17,221 bases of DNA from Erysipelotrichaceae bacterium (lineage in GTDB: Bacteria > Bacillota_I > Bacilli_A > Erysipelotrichales > Erysipelotrichaceae): assembly GCA_024709285.1 (NCBI GenBank), contig JANJWY010000125.1:1-17221 (forward strand), given 5' to 3'. A program made the position numbers and the translations under genes. This document shows positions 5,997 through 13,391 of this stretch, piece by piece (positions within the stretch are counted from its first letter, which is position 1; every line of letters starts with the position of its first letter). The notes under the pieces were generated by a model. The model was not told where the DNA came from and did not search any database. It worked only from the letters and a program-made list of their open reading frames with translations.

Positions 5997-7790
5997 ATGG
6001 CATATAAAGCTTTATATCGTACATATCGCCCAACATCGTTCGAAAAGGTTGTTGGTCAGCAACATATCGTAAAAACCCTGCAAAATGCAGTTTTAAAGCA
6101 TAAAATCGCCCATGCATATCTTTTTTGCGGACCCCGTGGTACAGGTAAAACGACTGTCGCAAAATTGATGGCAAAGGCAGTTAACTGTCCGGATATTCAT
6201 AAGGCACCATGCAATGTTTGTGACAGTTGTCTTTCGATACAAGCCGGAACACATCCGGACATCATTGAAATCGATGCTGCCAGCAATAACGGTGTCGATG
6301 AAATCAGAGATCTGATCGAAAAAGTCAAATACTCTCCAATCGAGGGGAAATATAAAGTATATATTATCGATGAAGTACATATGCTCTCACAAGGAGCTTT
6401 TAATGCTCTGTTAAAGACGTTGGAAGAGCCTCCGTCACATGTTATTTTTATCTTGGCTACCACTGAACCTCATAAAGTACTGCCAACCATCATCAGCAGA
6501 TGCCAGAGGTTTGATTTTACGAAGGTGCCACTGGCTGAAATCGGGGTCAGAGTAAAAGAAGTTTTGGATTTAGAGAAAATTAAATATGAAGATGGTGTCA
6601 TCCGATTGATCAGTCAGTTGGCTGAAGGCGGTTTAAGGGATGCGTTAAGTATTTTAGAACAATGCATAGCTTATGCTCAAAATGATTTGCGAGTCCAACA
6701 TGTGCACGATATTTACGGTATCACGACGGTAAGTGAGAAAATTGACCTGCTTGATGCTGTTTTCTCTAAAAATGTTGTGGCAATCCTTGATAATGTCCGT
6801 TTTATCAGTGAAAAAAGCTTCGATATTAAGCGATTGACTTCGGATATGATCGATTTATTGAAGGAATGTATAATATATCAATATACGCGGGATGAATCAT
6901 TGTTACAAATAGCAACCGTGGATGAAGTCAGGCATATACTGGCAAAGAAGAGTGCCAACGATTTATTGAAGATGATCGATATTTTTATCGAAACTATGGA
7001 TAAGTATCGAAATGCCACAAACATTCATTCATATTTCGAAGTTGCTTTACTGAAAATGATGGCAATGGGAGATGAATCAGGATTACACATAGCTGATAAG
7101 GCGGAAATGCCGGTGATTTCGATAAGAAAACCTGTGGTTGAAACTGCACAGCAGGAAGAACAACCTGAAATCACTTCATCGGAATCTATTGAAGATGACA
7201 CAGATTCCGTTGTTGATGATCCAATCGTACAGTCTGCCGAAGATGATCGTTTATTACAACTTGATATTGATGATGATAAAACAGATAAATCGGATAAAGA
7301 GGAGTTGCTATTGTCCGATTTTGATATCGTTCGCTTGATGGTTGCCGGTGATAAAGCAAGAAGAACTCAAGATGCATCGCTTTGGAACCGATTGGAAGAG
7401 TATATCAACGAAATTGAGTGGGCAAAAGTTGCCAGAATGATTTCGGATGGAAGTATTGTAGTGAGTAATGAAACATTCATTGTTATTTCGCTCGCTTATG
7501 AAGAGATTGTCAGAGAAATTAATGCCAAGTCTAATGAAATTTCTTTGCGTAAGCTGATGAATGAAGTGCTTAAACAGCCTCGTAAGGTATTTGCGATTAC
7601 CAAAGAACAAGAAGAGCGTTCAATCTCTCTGTTTAGAGAATTATGGAGTACAAAAAAACTGCCTGAACCAATGATTGTCCATGCAGAACCGTTACCTAAA
7701 GTAAGAAAGCAAGAAGAGGATGTCAGTGTTGACCAGCGTCTTGTGAGTATATTTGGTGAGGGAAATGTCGACTTCATTCATGAGGAATAA
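5997..7790 (+). CDS. dnaX: DNA polymerase III subunit gamma/tau
   Basis: DnaX is the AAA+ motor of the clamp loader, which opens the beta clamp and joins it to primed DNA. The 597-residue protein has Walker A GPRGTGKT (45-52), four zinc-binding Cys (64, 72, 75, 78), Walker B IIDEVH (123-128) and the SRC motif with Arg finger R168 (167-169). Domain III follows, then an acidic linker (about residues 380-435) and a tau-like C-terminal region, which is divergent. A ribosome binding site AGAAGG lies just upstream of ATG 5997. In codons 552-554 an A7 run (7652-7658) is in the phase of a -1 slippery heptamer (A AAA AAA). A -1 shift would end at TGA 7664-7666, cutting off about 40 residues. The gene is followed within 2 nt by recR, with no ebfC between them. 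Confidence 0.97.
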   Translation: MAYKALYRTYRPTSFEKVVGQQHIVKTLQNAVLKHKIAHAYLFCGPRGTGKTTVAKLMAKAVNCPDIHKAPCNVCDSCLSIQAGTHPDIIEIDAASNNGVDEIRDLIEKVKYSPIEGKYKVYIIDEVHMLSQGAFNALLKTLEEPPSHVIFILATTEPHKVLPTIISRCQRFDFTKVPLAEIGVRVKEVLDLEKIKYEDGVIRLISQLAEGGLRDALSILEQCIAYAQNDLRVQHVHDIYGITTVSEKIDLLDAVFSKNVVAILDNVRFISEKSFDIKRLTSDMIDLLKECIIYQYTRDESLLQIATVDEVRHILAKKSANDLLKMIDIFIETMDKYRNATNIHSYFEVALLKMMAMGDESGLHIADKAEMPVISIRKPVVETAQQEEQPEITSSESIEDDTDSVVDDPIVQSAEDDRLLQLDIDDDKTDKSDKEELLLSDFDIVRLMVAGDKARRTQDASLWNRLEEYINEIEWAKVARMISDGSIVVSNETFIVISLAYEEIVREINAKSNEISLRKLMNEVLKQPRKVFAITKEQEERSISLFRELWSTKKLPEPMIVHAEPLPKVRKQEEDVSVDQRLVSIFGEGNVDFIHEE

Positions 7791-7792
7791 TT

Positions 7793-8383
7793 ATGTATCC
7801 CAAAATCTTATTAAATCTTATCGAGGAATTGAAAAAGTTGCCGGGTGTTGGCGCAAAAACAGCTGAGAGATATGCATTCGAGATTATCAATCGAGATCAT
7901 CAAGATATTCAGGCATTTGCAAATGCATTGTTGAAGATCAAAGACGGGTTGAAAACGTGCTCAGTTTGCGGGAATATCACTGAAGATGTTTTGTGTGATA
8001 TATGTAAAGACAAACAACGGGACCGATCGATTATCTGTGTTGTGAGCTATCCGAAGGATCTCATTGCCATGGAGAAAATGGGCGAGTTTCACGGTGTGTA
8101 TCATGTACTGAATGGAGTGATCTCGACGTTTAAGGGAATATTGCCTGAGGATATCAACATTGAGTCATTGATCAAGCGAGTAGATGACCATGTGGTAGAG
8201 GTTATCATTGCGACAAACCCGACAATTGAAGGAGAGACCACAGCCTTATACATTGCAAAGAGGCTTCAGTCAAAAGGAACAAATGTCACTCGATTGGCAT
8301 CAGGTCTGCCGATGGGCGGTCACTTGGATTATGCCGATGAGATGACGTTAATAAAAGCTATGGAAGGCCGAAAGAAAATATAG
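7793..8383 (+). CDS. recR: Recombination mediator protein RecR
   Basis: RecR works with RecO and RecF to load RecA on gapped DNA in recombinational repair. The 196-residue protein, near the usual 198, shows the helix-hairpin-helix LPGVGAKTAERYAF (16-29), a Cys4 zinc finger (C56, C59, C68, C71), the Toprim domain starting at CVVSYPKDL, and the C-terminal ASGLPMGGHLDYADE region. The ribosome binding site GAGGA lies inside the end of dnaX, and only 2 nt separate the genes, indicating translational coupling. In many bacteria the order is dnaX-ebfC-recR; here ebfC (YbaB) is missing from this position. Confidence 0.97.
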   Translation: MYPKILLNLIEELKKLPGVGAKTAERYAFEIINRDHQDIQAFANALLKIKDGLKTCSVCGNITEDVLCDICKDKQRDRSIICVVSYPKDLIAMEKMGEFHGVYHVLNGVISTFKGILPEDINIESLIKRVDDHVVEVIIATNPTIEGETTALYIAKRLQSKGTNVTRLASGLPMGGHLDYADEMTLIKAMEGRKKI

Positions 8384-8391
8384 GAGGAGCC

Positions 8392-10056
8392 ATGAAAACA
8401 GACATTCAAATAGCCCAGGAAAATGTAATGGAGCCAATCGAACGGATTGCCCGCAAGGCAAAGATCGACAGTGAGTATTTGGAACATTACGGGAAGTACA
8501 AGGCGAAAATCGATTTGAGAATTATGGAAGGATTGACCAATCAAAAAGATGGTAAACTGATTTTGGTTACATCAATCAATCCAACCAAAGCTGGAGAAGG
8601 TAAGTCGACAACGACTGTGGGGTTAGCGGATGGATTAGCCCGACTTAATAAAATGGTTATCGGCGCTTTAAGAGAACCGTCATTGGGTCCTGTTTTTGGT
8701 GTTAAAGGTGGGGCAACAGGTGGTGGTATGGCTCAAGTCGTGCCGATGGAAGATATCAATCTTCATTTTAACGGGGATATGCATGCGGTAACGACCGCCA
8801 ACAACTTAATCAGTGCAGCCATTGACAATCATATGTATCATGGTAATACATTGAATATTGATCCGGAACACATTGTCTGGAAGCGTTGCATGGACATGAA
8901 TGATCGTGCTTTACGTCAAGTCAGAGTTGCTATGGGAGATAAAAATGGTATTGAACGCAAAGATGGGTTCAATATTACGGTTGCTTCTGAGATTATGGCA
9001 ATTTTATGCCTTTCTTCATCCTTGCAGGATTTTCAGCAACGGGTTGAACGCTGTGTTGTAGCATATAACAAAGACAATAAACCGATCACTGTTAAAGATT
9101 TGAGTGTTGGTGGTGCTGTGGCTATGATTATGAAAGAAGCTATTAAGCCAAACTTGGTTCAGACATTGGAAAAAACACCTATTCTGATTCATGGCGGTCC
9201 TTTTGCGAATATTGCACATGGCTGTAATTCAATTTTGGCAACGAAAATGGCATTAAAACTTGCGGATTATGTTGTTACGGAATCAGGATTTGGAGTTGAT
9301 TTAGGTGCAGAGAAGTTTATGGACATTAAGTGTCAAGTCGCTAAAATCGTTCCGAATGCAATCGTTGTCGTAGCGACGATTCGTGCACTGAAACTGCATG
9401 GCGGAATGGCTTATGAATCGCTCAAAGAAGAAAATATCGATGCCCTTGCCAATGGGGTTGAGAATTTAGCTAAGCATTTAGAAACGATAAAGAAATATCG
9501 TGTTCCTTACGTTGTAGCTATCAACCGTTTTGTAAATGACACATCTGCAGAACTGGATTGGCTGATGAATTGGTGTGAAACCCATGGTCACGATGCTGTT
9601 ATCAATGAATCTTGGGGTAAAGGCAGTGCCGGTGCCGAAGAATTGGCGAAGGCAGTCATTGCGGCCAGTGAACAGGAAAGCTTGTTCAGACCTTTGGTTA
9701 CCGATGCAGATAGCGTAGAAGAGAAGATAGAACGGATTTGCAAAGAAGTTTATGGTGCAAATGGTGTTGTTTATTCTGAAAAGGCGAAGGATCAGTTAGC
9801 CAAACTGACTGACAATGGTTGGAGCCATATATCGGTTTGCATGGCTAAGAATCAATATTCATTGACCGACGATCAAAAGAAATTAGGCCGTCCGCGTGAC
9901 TTCCAAATTCATATATCTGAGCTTAGAATCAGTGCCGGGGCAGGCTTTGTTGTTGCGCTGACTGGTAGTGTCATGACTATGCCGGGTTTACCCAAAGTTC
10001 CAGCAGCTAACAATATGGGAATCGATGAGAAAGGGAATATCTTCGGATTATTCTAA
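8392..10056 (+). CDS. fhs: Formate--tetrahydrofolate ligase
   Basis: This ATP-dependent enzyme joins formate to tetrahydrofolate, giving 10-formyl-THF for purine and formyl-methionine synthesis and, in some anaerobes, for acetogenesis or purine and amino acid fermentation. It has 554 residues, against about 556 normally. Family signatures are the P-loop region TSINPTKAGEGKSTTTVGL (60-78) and the EPSLGPVFGVKGGATGGG segment (95-112), both near-invariant. The C-terminal segment with AGAGFVV and TMPGLP matches as well. The AGGAGG site overlaps the recR stop, 8 nt before the ATG, so it is cotranscribed with dnaX-recR. This placement in a replication and repair operon is not one I know from model Firmicutes. 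Confidence 0.98.
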   Translation: MKTDIQIAQENVMEPIERIARKAKIDSEYLEHYGKYKAKIDLRIMEGLTNQKDGKLILVTSINPTKAGEGKSTTTVGLADGLARLNKMVIGALREPSLGPVFGVKGGATGGGMAQVVPMEDINLHFNGDMHAVTTANNLISAAIDNHMYHGNTLNIDPEHIVWKRCMDMNDRALRQVRVAMGDKNGIERKDGFNITVASEIMAILCLSSSLQDFQQRVERCVVAYNKDNKPITVKDLSVGGAVAMIMKEAIKPNLVQTLEKTPILIHGGPFANIAHGCNSILATKMALKLADYVVTESGFGVDLGAEKFMDIKCQVAKIVPNAIVVVATIRALKLHGGMAYESLKEENIDALANGVENLAKHLETIKKYRVPYVVAINRFVNDTSAELDWLMNWCETHGHDAVINESWGKGSAGAEELAKAVIAASEQESLFRPLVTDADSVEEKIERICKEVYGANGVVYSEKAKDQLAKLTDNGWSHISVCMAKNQYSLTDDQKKLGRPRDFQIHISELRISAGAGFVVALTGSVMTMPGLPKVPAANNMGIDEKGNIFGLF

Positions 10057-10066
10057 CAGGTAGGAA

Positions 10067-10984
10067 ATGGCTTCTATTGCGTATGTGACCGACAGAAAAA
10101 TGATTGAGTTTCATCGTGCGTACGGGAATCAAATGATGAATTTTTGGCGTCCAAGCAGTATGAAACAATTTTCTCAATTCAATCCCGGCGATTATTTGTT
10201 TTTTCTAGCCAAAGGAACGGAACGCTATAATGGAAAAGAAAAGGGAATTGTCGGCTATGGCAAATATAATAGCGCTCATACCATGTCTTTACGTCAAATG
10301 TGGAATCAATTTGGTACATATAATGGCTATAGTTCTAAAGATGAGTTAGCTGAAGCTATAACGAAAGTTAACAAAAATCATGAAGTAGGCAAAAGCATAC
10401 ACTGTTTATTATTAAAGGATGTTGTTTTCTTTCAAGCGCCTGTTTATCCGAGTGAAATAGGCATTCAAATACCGTCAAACTTAGAGAGTTACATGTATCT
10501 AGATAAGTTTGGTGTCGATTCAACCGTTAAAATTTTACAGAAAGCGCAGCAGACAGGGATAGATGCCTGGCAGTCAGCGATGGATCACACCTTAAACAAG
10601 GATATTTTCAAAGAAGATGTGGTCAGCCATGTTTTAGCAAAGCAAATTTCGCAGGTCATCGATCCGTCAAAGCCCGCTTCAAAGATTCTTAAACGTTTCA
10701 TGATCAATCAGTCGGAATCAGTTGAATACATCAAGGGCAGCAGACAGGCATGTTTGAAGCAAATTCCGCTTACTGTCTACTTACCTTTGGAAGCGAGCAG
10801 TAAAAACAGAGATCAAGTACTATTTGAATTGGTTGGTAAAATCAGTATTTTAAAGGAAAGTTTAAAACATGATGAAGAGTTTGAGACTTCTGATATTATT
10901 TATTGTATTATAAGCGATGTGAAACTATCGCCAGAGTGGTTAAAACGACTCCAACAGATAGATATTCAAGTAATCGAGGGATAA
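10067..10984 (+). CDS. Protein with N-terminal EVE/PUA-like domain, function unknown
   Basis: The 305-residue protein has an N-terminal domain (about 1-125) resembling the EVE/PUA-like domain that precedes HNH nuclease domains in some restriction endonucleases. Readable features are NFWRPSS (25-31), FSQFNPGDYLFFLAKG (35-50), GIVGYGKY (60-67), and a LRQMWNQFGTYNGYSS segment (75-90) with following helix. In related proteins the fold recognises modified bases or RNA. The rest (about 140-305) I do not recognise: no HNH motif and no clear catalytic set are visible. It ends in a strand-helix-strand pattern (IIYCIISDVKLSPEWLKRL, then IDIQVIEG). The ATG at 10067 follows AGGTAGGA and comes 10 nt after the fhs stop, so it is a member of the dnaX operon. 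The domain call is by remembered pattern, not by alignment. Confidence 0.7.
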   Translation: MASIAYVTDRKMIEFHRAYGNQMMNFWRPSSMKQFSQFNPGDYLFFLAKGTERYNGKEKGIVGYGKYNSAHTMSLRQMWNQFGTYNGYSSKDELAEAITKVNKNHEVGKSIHCLLLKDVVFFQAPVYPSEIGIQIPSNLESYMYLDKFGVDSTVKILQKAQQTGIDAWQSAMDHTLNKDIFKEDVVSHVLAKQISQVIDPSKPASKILKRFMINQSESVEYIKGSRQACLKQIPLTVYLPLEASSKNRDQVLFELVGKISILKESLKHDEEFETSDIIYCIISDVKLSPEWLKRLQQIDIQVIEG

Positions 10985-10986
10985 AT

Positions 10987-11976
10987 ATGCAAGTATCGAG
11001 TGATCGCTATACGAAAATCAGCTATAATCGGGCAGGAAACAGTGGAGTTCAATTACCGTTGATTTCCATGGGTTGTTGGCATAATTTCGGAACGAATGAA
11101 TCTTTTAAGAACATGCGCGAAATGGTTGCTTTTTGTTTCAATCATGGAATTGTGCATTTTGACTTAGCAAACAATTACGGCCCGCCGGTAGGTGCTGCTG
11201 AGATCAATTTTGGAAAAGTCATGCAGATGGATTTAAAATCTTATCGTGATGAACTTTTGATATCTACAAAAGCGGGCTATCCGATGTGGGAAGGTCCGTT
11301 CGGAAACTGGGGCAGTAAAAAATACATCATTGCCAGTTGCGATCAAAGCCTATTACGACTTGGATTATCTTATGTTGATATTTTTTATCACCACCGATAC
11401 GATCCGGAGACATCTCTAGAAGAAACGACGAGCGCTCTTGCTCAGCTGGTTCATCAAGGGAAAGCACTGTATGTCGGTTTATCCAATTATCCAAAGGAAC
11501 CGCTTGAACAAGCTGTAAAATTGCTTCGCAATCAAAATGTTCCGGTCGTATTAGGGCAATATCGTTATAACATGATGCAAACCGAGTTTGAGACGGGTGG
11601 AGTTAAAAACCTGTTGGAAGAATTGGGTGTGGGTTCAATCGTATTCAGTCCGTTGGCACAAGGATTGCTGACAGACCGTTATTTTAACGGTATACCTGAG
11701 GATTCGCGGATGAAGAAAGACGGTCGGTTCTTAAGTGAAGACAGACTAACACCAAAATTGAAAGAACAGCTCTTTCAACTGAATAAGATTGCTGAAAAAC
11801 GCGGTCAGAATTTAGCGCAGATGGCGATTGCCTGGCTCGTCCATAAGAAAGTTACTTCTGTTTTAATTGGTGCAAGCAAGGTTGAGCAAATTGAAGACAA
11901 TCTGGATGCTTTGAATCATACGCAATTTACAAAAGATGAGCTTAGAATTATCAGTGATATCCTTAAAAATGATTAA
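10987..11976 (+). CDS. Aldo/keto reductase, YghZ/Gpr-like
   Basis: This is an NADPH-dependent oxidoreductase of the aldo/keto reductase superfamily. It is strongly reminiscent of E. coli YghZ (Gpr), which reduces L-glyceraldehyde 3-phosphate and methylglyoxal-like aldehydes. The 329-residue TIM barrel shows the catalytic tetrad Asp59, Tyr64, Lys95 and His136. Shared segments include HFDLANNYGPP (57-67), ELLISTKAGYPMW, SYVDIFYHHR, GKALYVGLSNY and FSPLAQGLLTDRY. Near the C-terminus SVLIGASKVEQIEDN binds the NADP phosphate. The start at 10987 has GAGGG 6 nt upstream and lies 2 nt after the preceding stop. The longer open frame back to 10903 overlaps the upstream gene and is rejected. It is the last gene of the dnaX operon, ended by a terminator. 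The physiological substrate is unproven. Confidence 0.93.
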   Translation: MQVSSDRYTKISYNRAGNSGVQLPLISMGCWHNFGTNESFKNMREMVAFCFNHGIVHFDLANNYGPPVGAAEINFGKVMQMDLKSYRDELLISTKAGYPMWEGPFGNWGSKKYIIASCDQSLLRLGLSYVDIFYHHRYDPETSLEETTSALAQLVHQGKALYVGLSNYPKEPLEQAVKLLRNQNVPVVLGQYRYNMMQTEFETGGVKNLLEELGVGSIVFSPLAQGLLTDRYFNGIPEDSRMKKDGRFLSEDRLTPKLKEQLFQLNKIAEKRGQNLAQMAIAWLVHKKVTSVLIGASKVEQIEDNLDALNHTQFTKDELRIISDILKND

Positions 11977-12001
11977 AGATCGCTAATCGCGATCTTTTTT
12001 T
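11975..12001. terminator. Bidirectional terminator between the aldo/keto reductase and CYTH genes
   Basis: A perfect 9-bp stem pairs AAAGATCGC (11975-11983) with GCGATCTTT (11989-11997) around a 5-nt loop, followed by a continuous T run to 12001 on the plus strand. On the minus strand the hairpin is followed by a T-containing stretch. The stop codons of both converging genes lie in or at the edge of the hairpin. Confidence 0.9.
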
Positions 12002-12531
12002 AAATTTAACATCCGCTCGAACTTCGTTTTGGCTTGTGTATAGTGAATATTGCATGAACTGAGAATGTCCGTAAATCGTTGCTCAGCCTTGGGAAGATAT
12101 TGAAAAAGTTCATACTCAACTTCATAATCAAAGGCATCACCGAATTCATTATAGTCCAGACACCATTCACCAAACTCATCAATAAATTTCCTTCGATGGG
12201 TCGTTGTAGTTCCAAGAGCAATCATTGGTGGATAGATGCCTGATTGCTTAAAGAAATCAACTATCCTCGGATCATGAATGTTATTTGCTTCTAATATGAG
12301 TTCATACTCATTCAGACCGCCTTCACCCGGAGTTTTCAATGTGAATTCGAACTTATCCTTTACTTCTCGTATGCGACACATCCAGAATCGTTTCTGTAAG
12401 GCACCTTCAATTGTGTCGTAATAGGTGTTTATCTGTATTTTGGGCGATGAAAAAGGCATTTTTGCCAGGATGCATTCGAATTGTTCCTTACTCAGCAAGC
12501 ACTTAAGTTCTATTTCCAGGTTTTCCTTCAT
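11983..12531 (-). CDS. CYTH domain protein, YjbK-like
   Basis: This 182-residue protein belongs to the CYTH (triphosphate tunnel metalloenzyme) superfamily. Members hydrolyse or cyclise triphosphate substrates such as thiamine triphosphate, inorganic triphosphate or ATP. The hallmark ExExK motif is at E6-x-E8-x-K10. Further basic and acidic tunnel residues are seen in CRIREVKDKFEFTLKTP (52-68), EYELIL, and late EVEYEL and KTKFERM segments, in the usual order. B. subtilis carries a CYTH gene (yjbK) close to NAD kinase (yjbN/nadF), as here, which supports the YjbK assignment. The ATG at 12531 is preceded by AAGGGG. The gene is divergent from NAD kinase with a 58-nt gap. Its stop is inside the terminator shared with the aldo/keto reductase gene. 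The substrate is unknown. Confidence 0.88.
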   Translation of the reverse strand: MKENLEIELKCLLSKEQFECILAKMPFSSPKIQINTYYDTIEGALQKRFWMCRIREVKDKFEFTLKTPGEGGLNEYELILEANNIHDPRIVDFFKQSGIYPPMIALGTTTTHRRKFIDEFGEWCLDYNEFGDAFDYEVEYELFQYLPKAEQRFTDILSSCNIHYTQAKTKFERMLNLKKDRD

Positions 12532-12532
12532 G

Positions 12533-12561
12533 TTCTCAACCCCTTATCGTTATGATACAAT
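12533..12561 (+). promoter_or_regulatory. Probable NAD kinase promoter
   Basis: TTCTCA (12533-12538), 17 nt, then TACAAT (12556-12561) in the 58-nt gap between divergent genes. An overlapping TATGAT (12551-12556) is an alternative -10. The minus-strand promoter for the CYTH gene must lie in the same gap but no clear hexamers stand out. Confidence 0.5.
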
Positions 12562-12589
12562 AGACTCATATGAAAAGGAAGTGTTTGCC

Positions 12590-13372
12590 ATGGAACGATT
12601 CACAGTAGTGATGCGCGATGATGAGGTTTCGCTTTCATTGGGACAGAGAATTGTCAGTCACTTAATATCAGAAAACAAGATACTTGATGATGAAAATCCT
12701 CAGATCGTTATCAGCGTCGGTGGTGATGGGACGATGCTTCATGCATTGCATCAGCGTATGCACCAGATCGAAAATGTTCTTTTTGTCGGTATCCATACCG
12801 GTACTCTTGGTTTTTTTACGGATTATGAGGCGAGTGAAGTAGAGGATTTGCTTGAAGATGTTGTTCATCTTCCGCCGATGACTGAAGAGGTTCAATTACT
12901 TGAAGTTCGACGATTCAACGGAGATAGCTTTGAGTCATTGTACGCCATCAATGAAGCCAGGGTGGAGAATATTATCAAAACACAAAGCATCGATGTTTAT
13001 ATTGACAAAGAATATCTTGAAACCTTTCGTGGCAATGGTTTGTGTGTAAGCACTCAAATAGGTTCAACAGCGTATAATCGTTCATTAAGGGGTGCGGTTC
13101 TTTTACCTTCCATTCGAGCCATGCAATTAACAGAAGTCGCCGGTATTCATCACAAACTTTCAAGATCACTTTCAACATCATTAGTAATCCCAGAGAATCA
13201 TATCATTCGTTTTGAAAGCAAGTCTTACTATGATTCAATTTTATGTTATGATCATTTGCATATCCGGCTTGACGGAGTGGATGCTGTTGAGTTTCGGCTA
13301 TGTAAAAAGGCCGCCCGGTTTGCCCGGTATCGGCCGACATCATTCATCAAACGACTTAATAACTTATACTGA
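12590..13372 (+). CDS. nadK: NAD kinase
   Basis: NAD kinase phosphorylates NAD to NADP, the only route to NADP in most bacteria. From ATG 12590 the protein has 260 residues, normal for the Firmicutes form. The diagnostic GGDGT motif is at 44-48, preceded by a hydrophobic strand. The second signature is GNGLCVSTQIGSTAYNRSL, close to the family's GDGLxVSTPTGSTAYxxSxGG, with changes such as Gln for Pro and Arg for Gly. The open frame upstream to 12425 runs antisense through the CYTH gene and is not used; AAAAGGAAG precedes ATG 12590. A short hairpin terminator starts at the stop codon. Confidence 0.95.
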   Translation: MERFTVVMRDDEVSLSLGQRIVSHLISENKILDDENPQIVISVGGDGTMLHALHQRMHQIENVLFVGIHTGTLGFFTDYEASEVEDLLEDVVHLPPMTEEVQLLEVRRFNGDSFESLYAINEARVENIIKTQSIDVYIDKEYLETFRGNGLCVSTQIGSTAYNRSLRGAVLLPSIRAMQLTEVAGIHHKLSRSLSTSLVIPENHIIRFESKSYYDSILCYDHLHIRLDGVDAVEFRLCKKAARFARYRPTSFIKRLNNLY

Positions 13373-13391
13373 CCCTCTCTGAGGGTTTTTT
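13372..13391. terminator. Compact terminator between NAD kinase and the SEDS gene
   Basis: A 6-bp GC-rich stem pairs ACCCTC (13372-13377) with GAGGGT (13381-13386) around a TCT loop and runs directly into a T run (13386-13391). It overlaps the stop codon of NAD kinase and abuts that of the minus-strand gene. It is clear for the plus strand; on the minus strand the downstream T tract is poor. Confidence 0.8.

Noticed and set aside
10903..10986. 28-codon N-terminal extension of the aldo/keto reductase
   Set aside because: It overlaps the upstream gene in another frame. ATG 10987 has its own GAGGG site and matches the family N-terminus.
12425..12589. 55-codon N-terminal extension of NAD kinase
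   Set aside because: It is antisense to the CYTH gene and would cross the NAD kinase promoter region. ATG 12590 has a ribosome binding site and gives the expected length.
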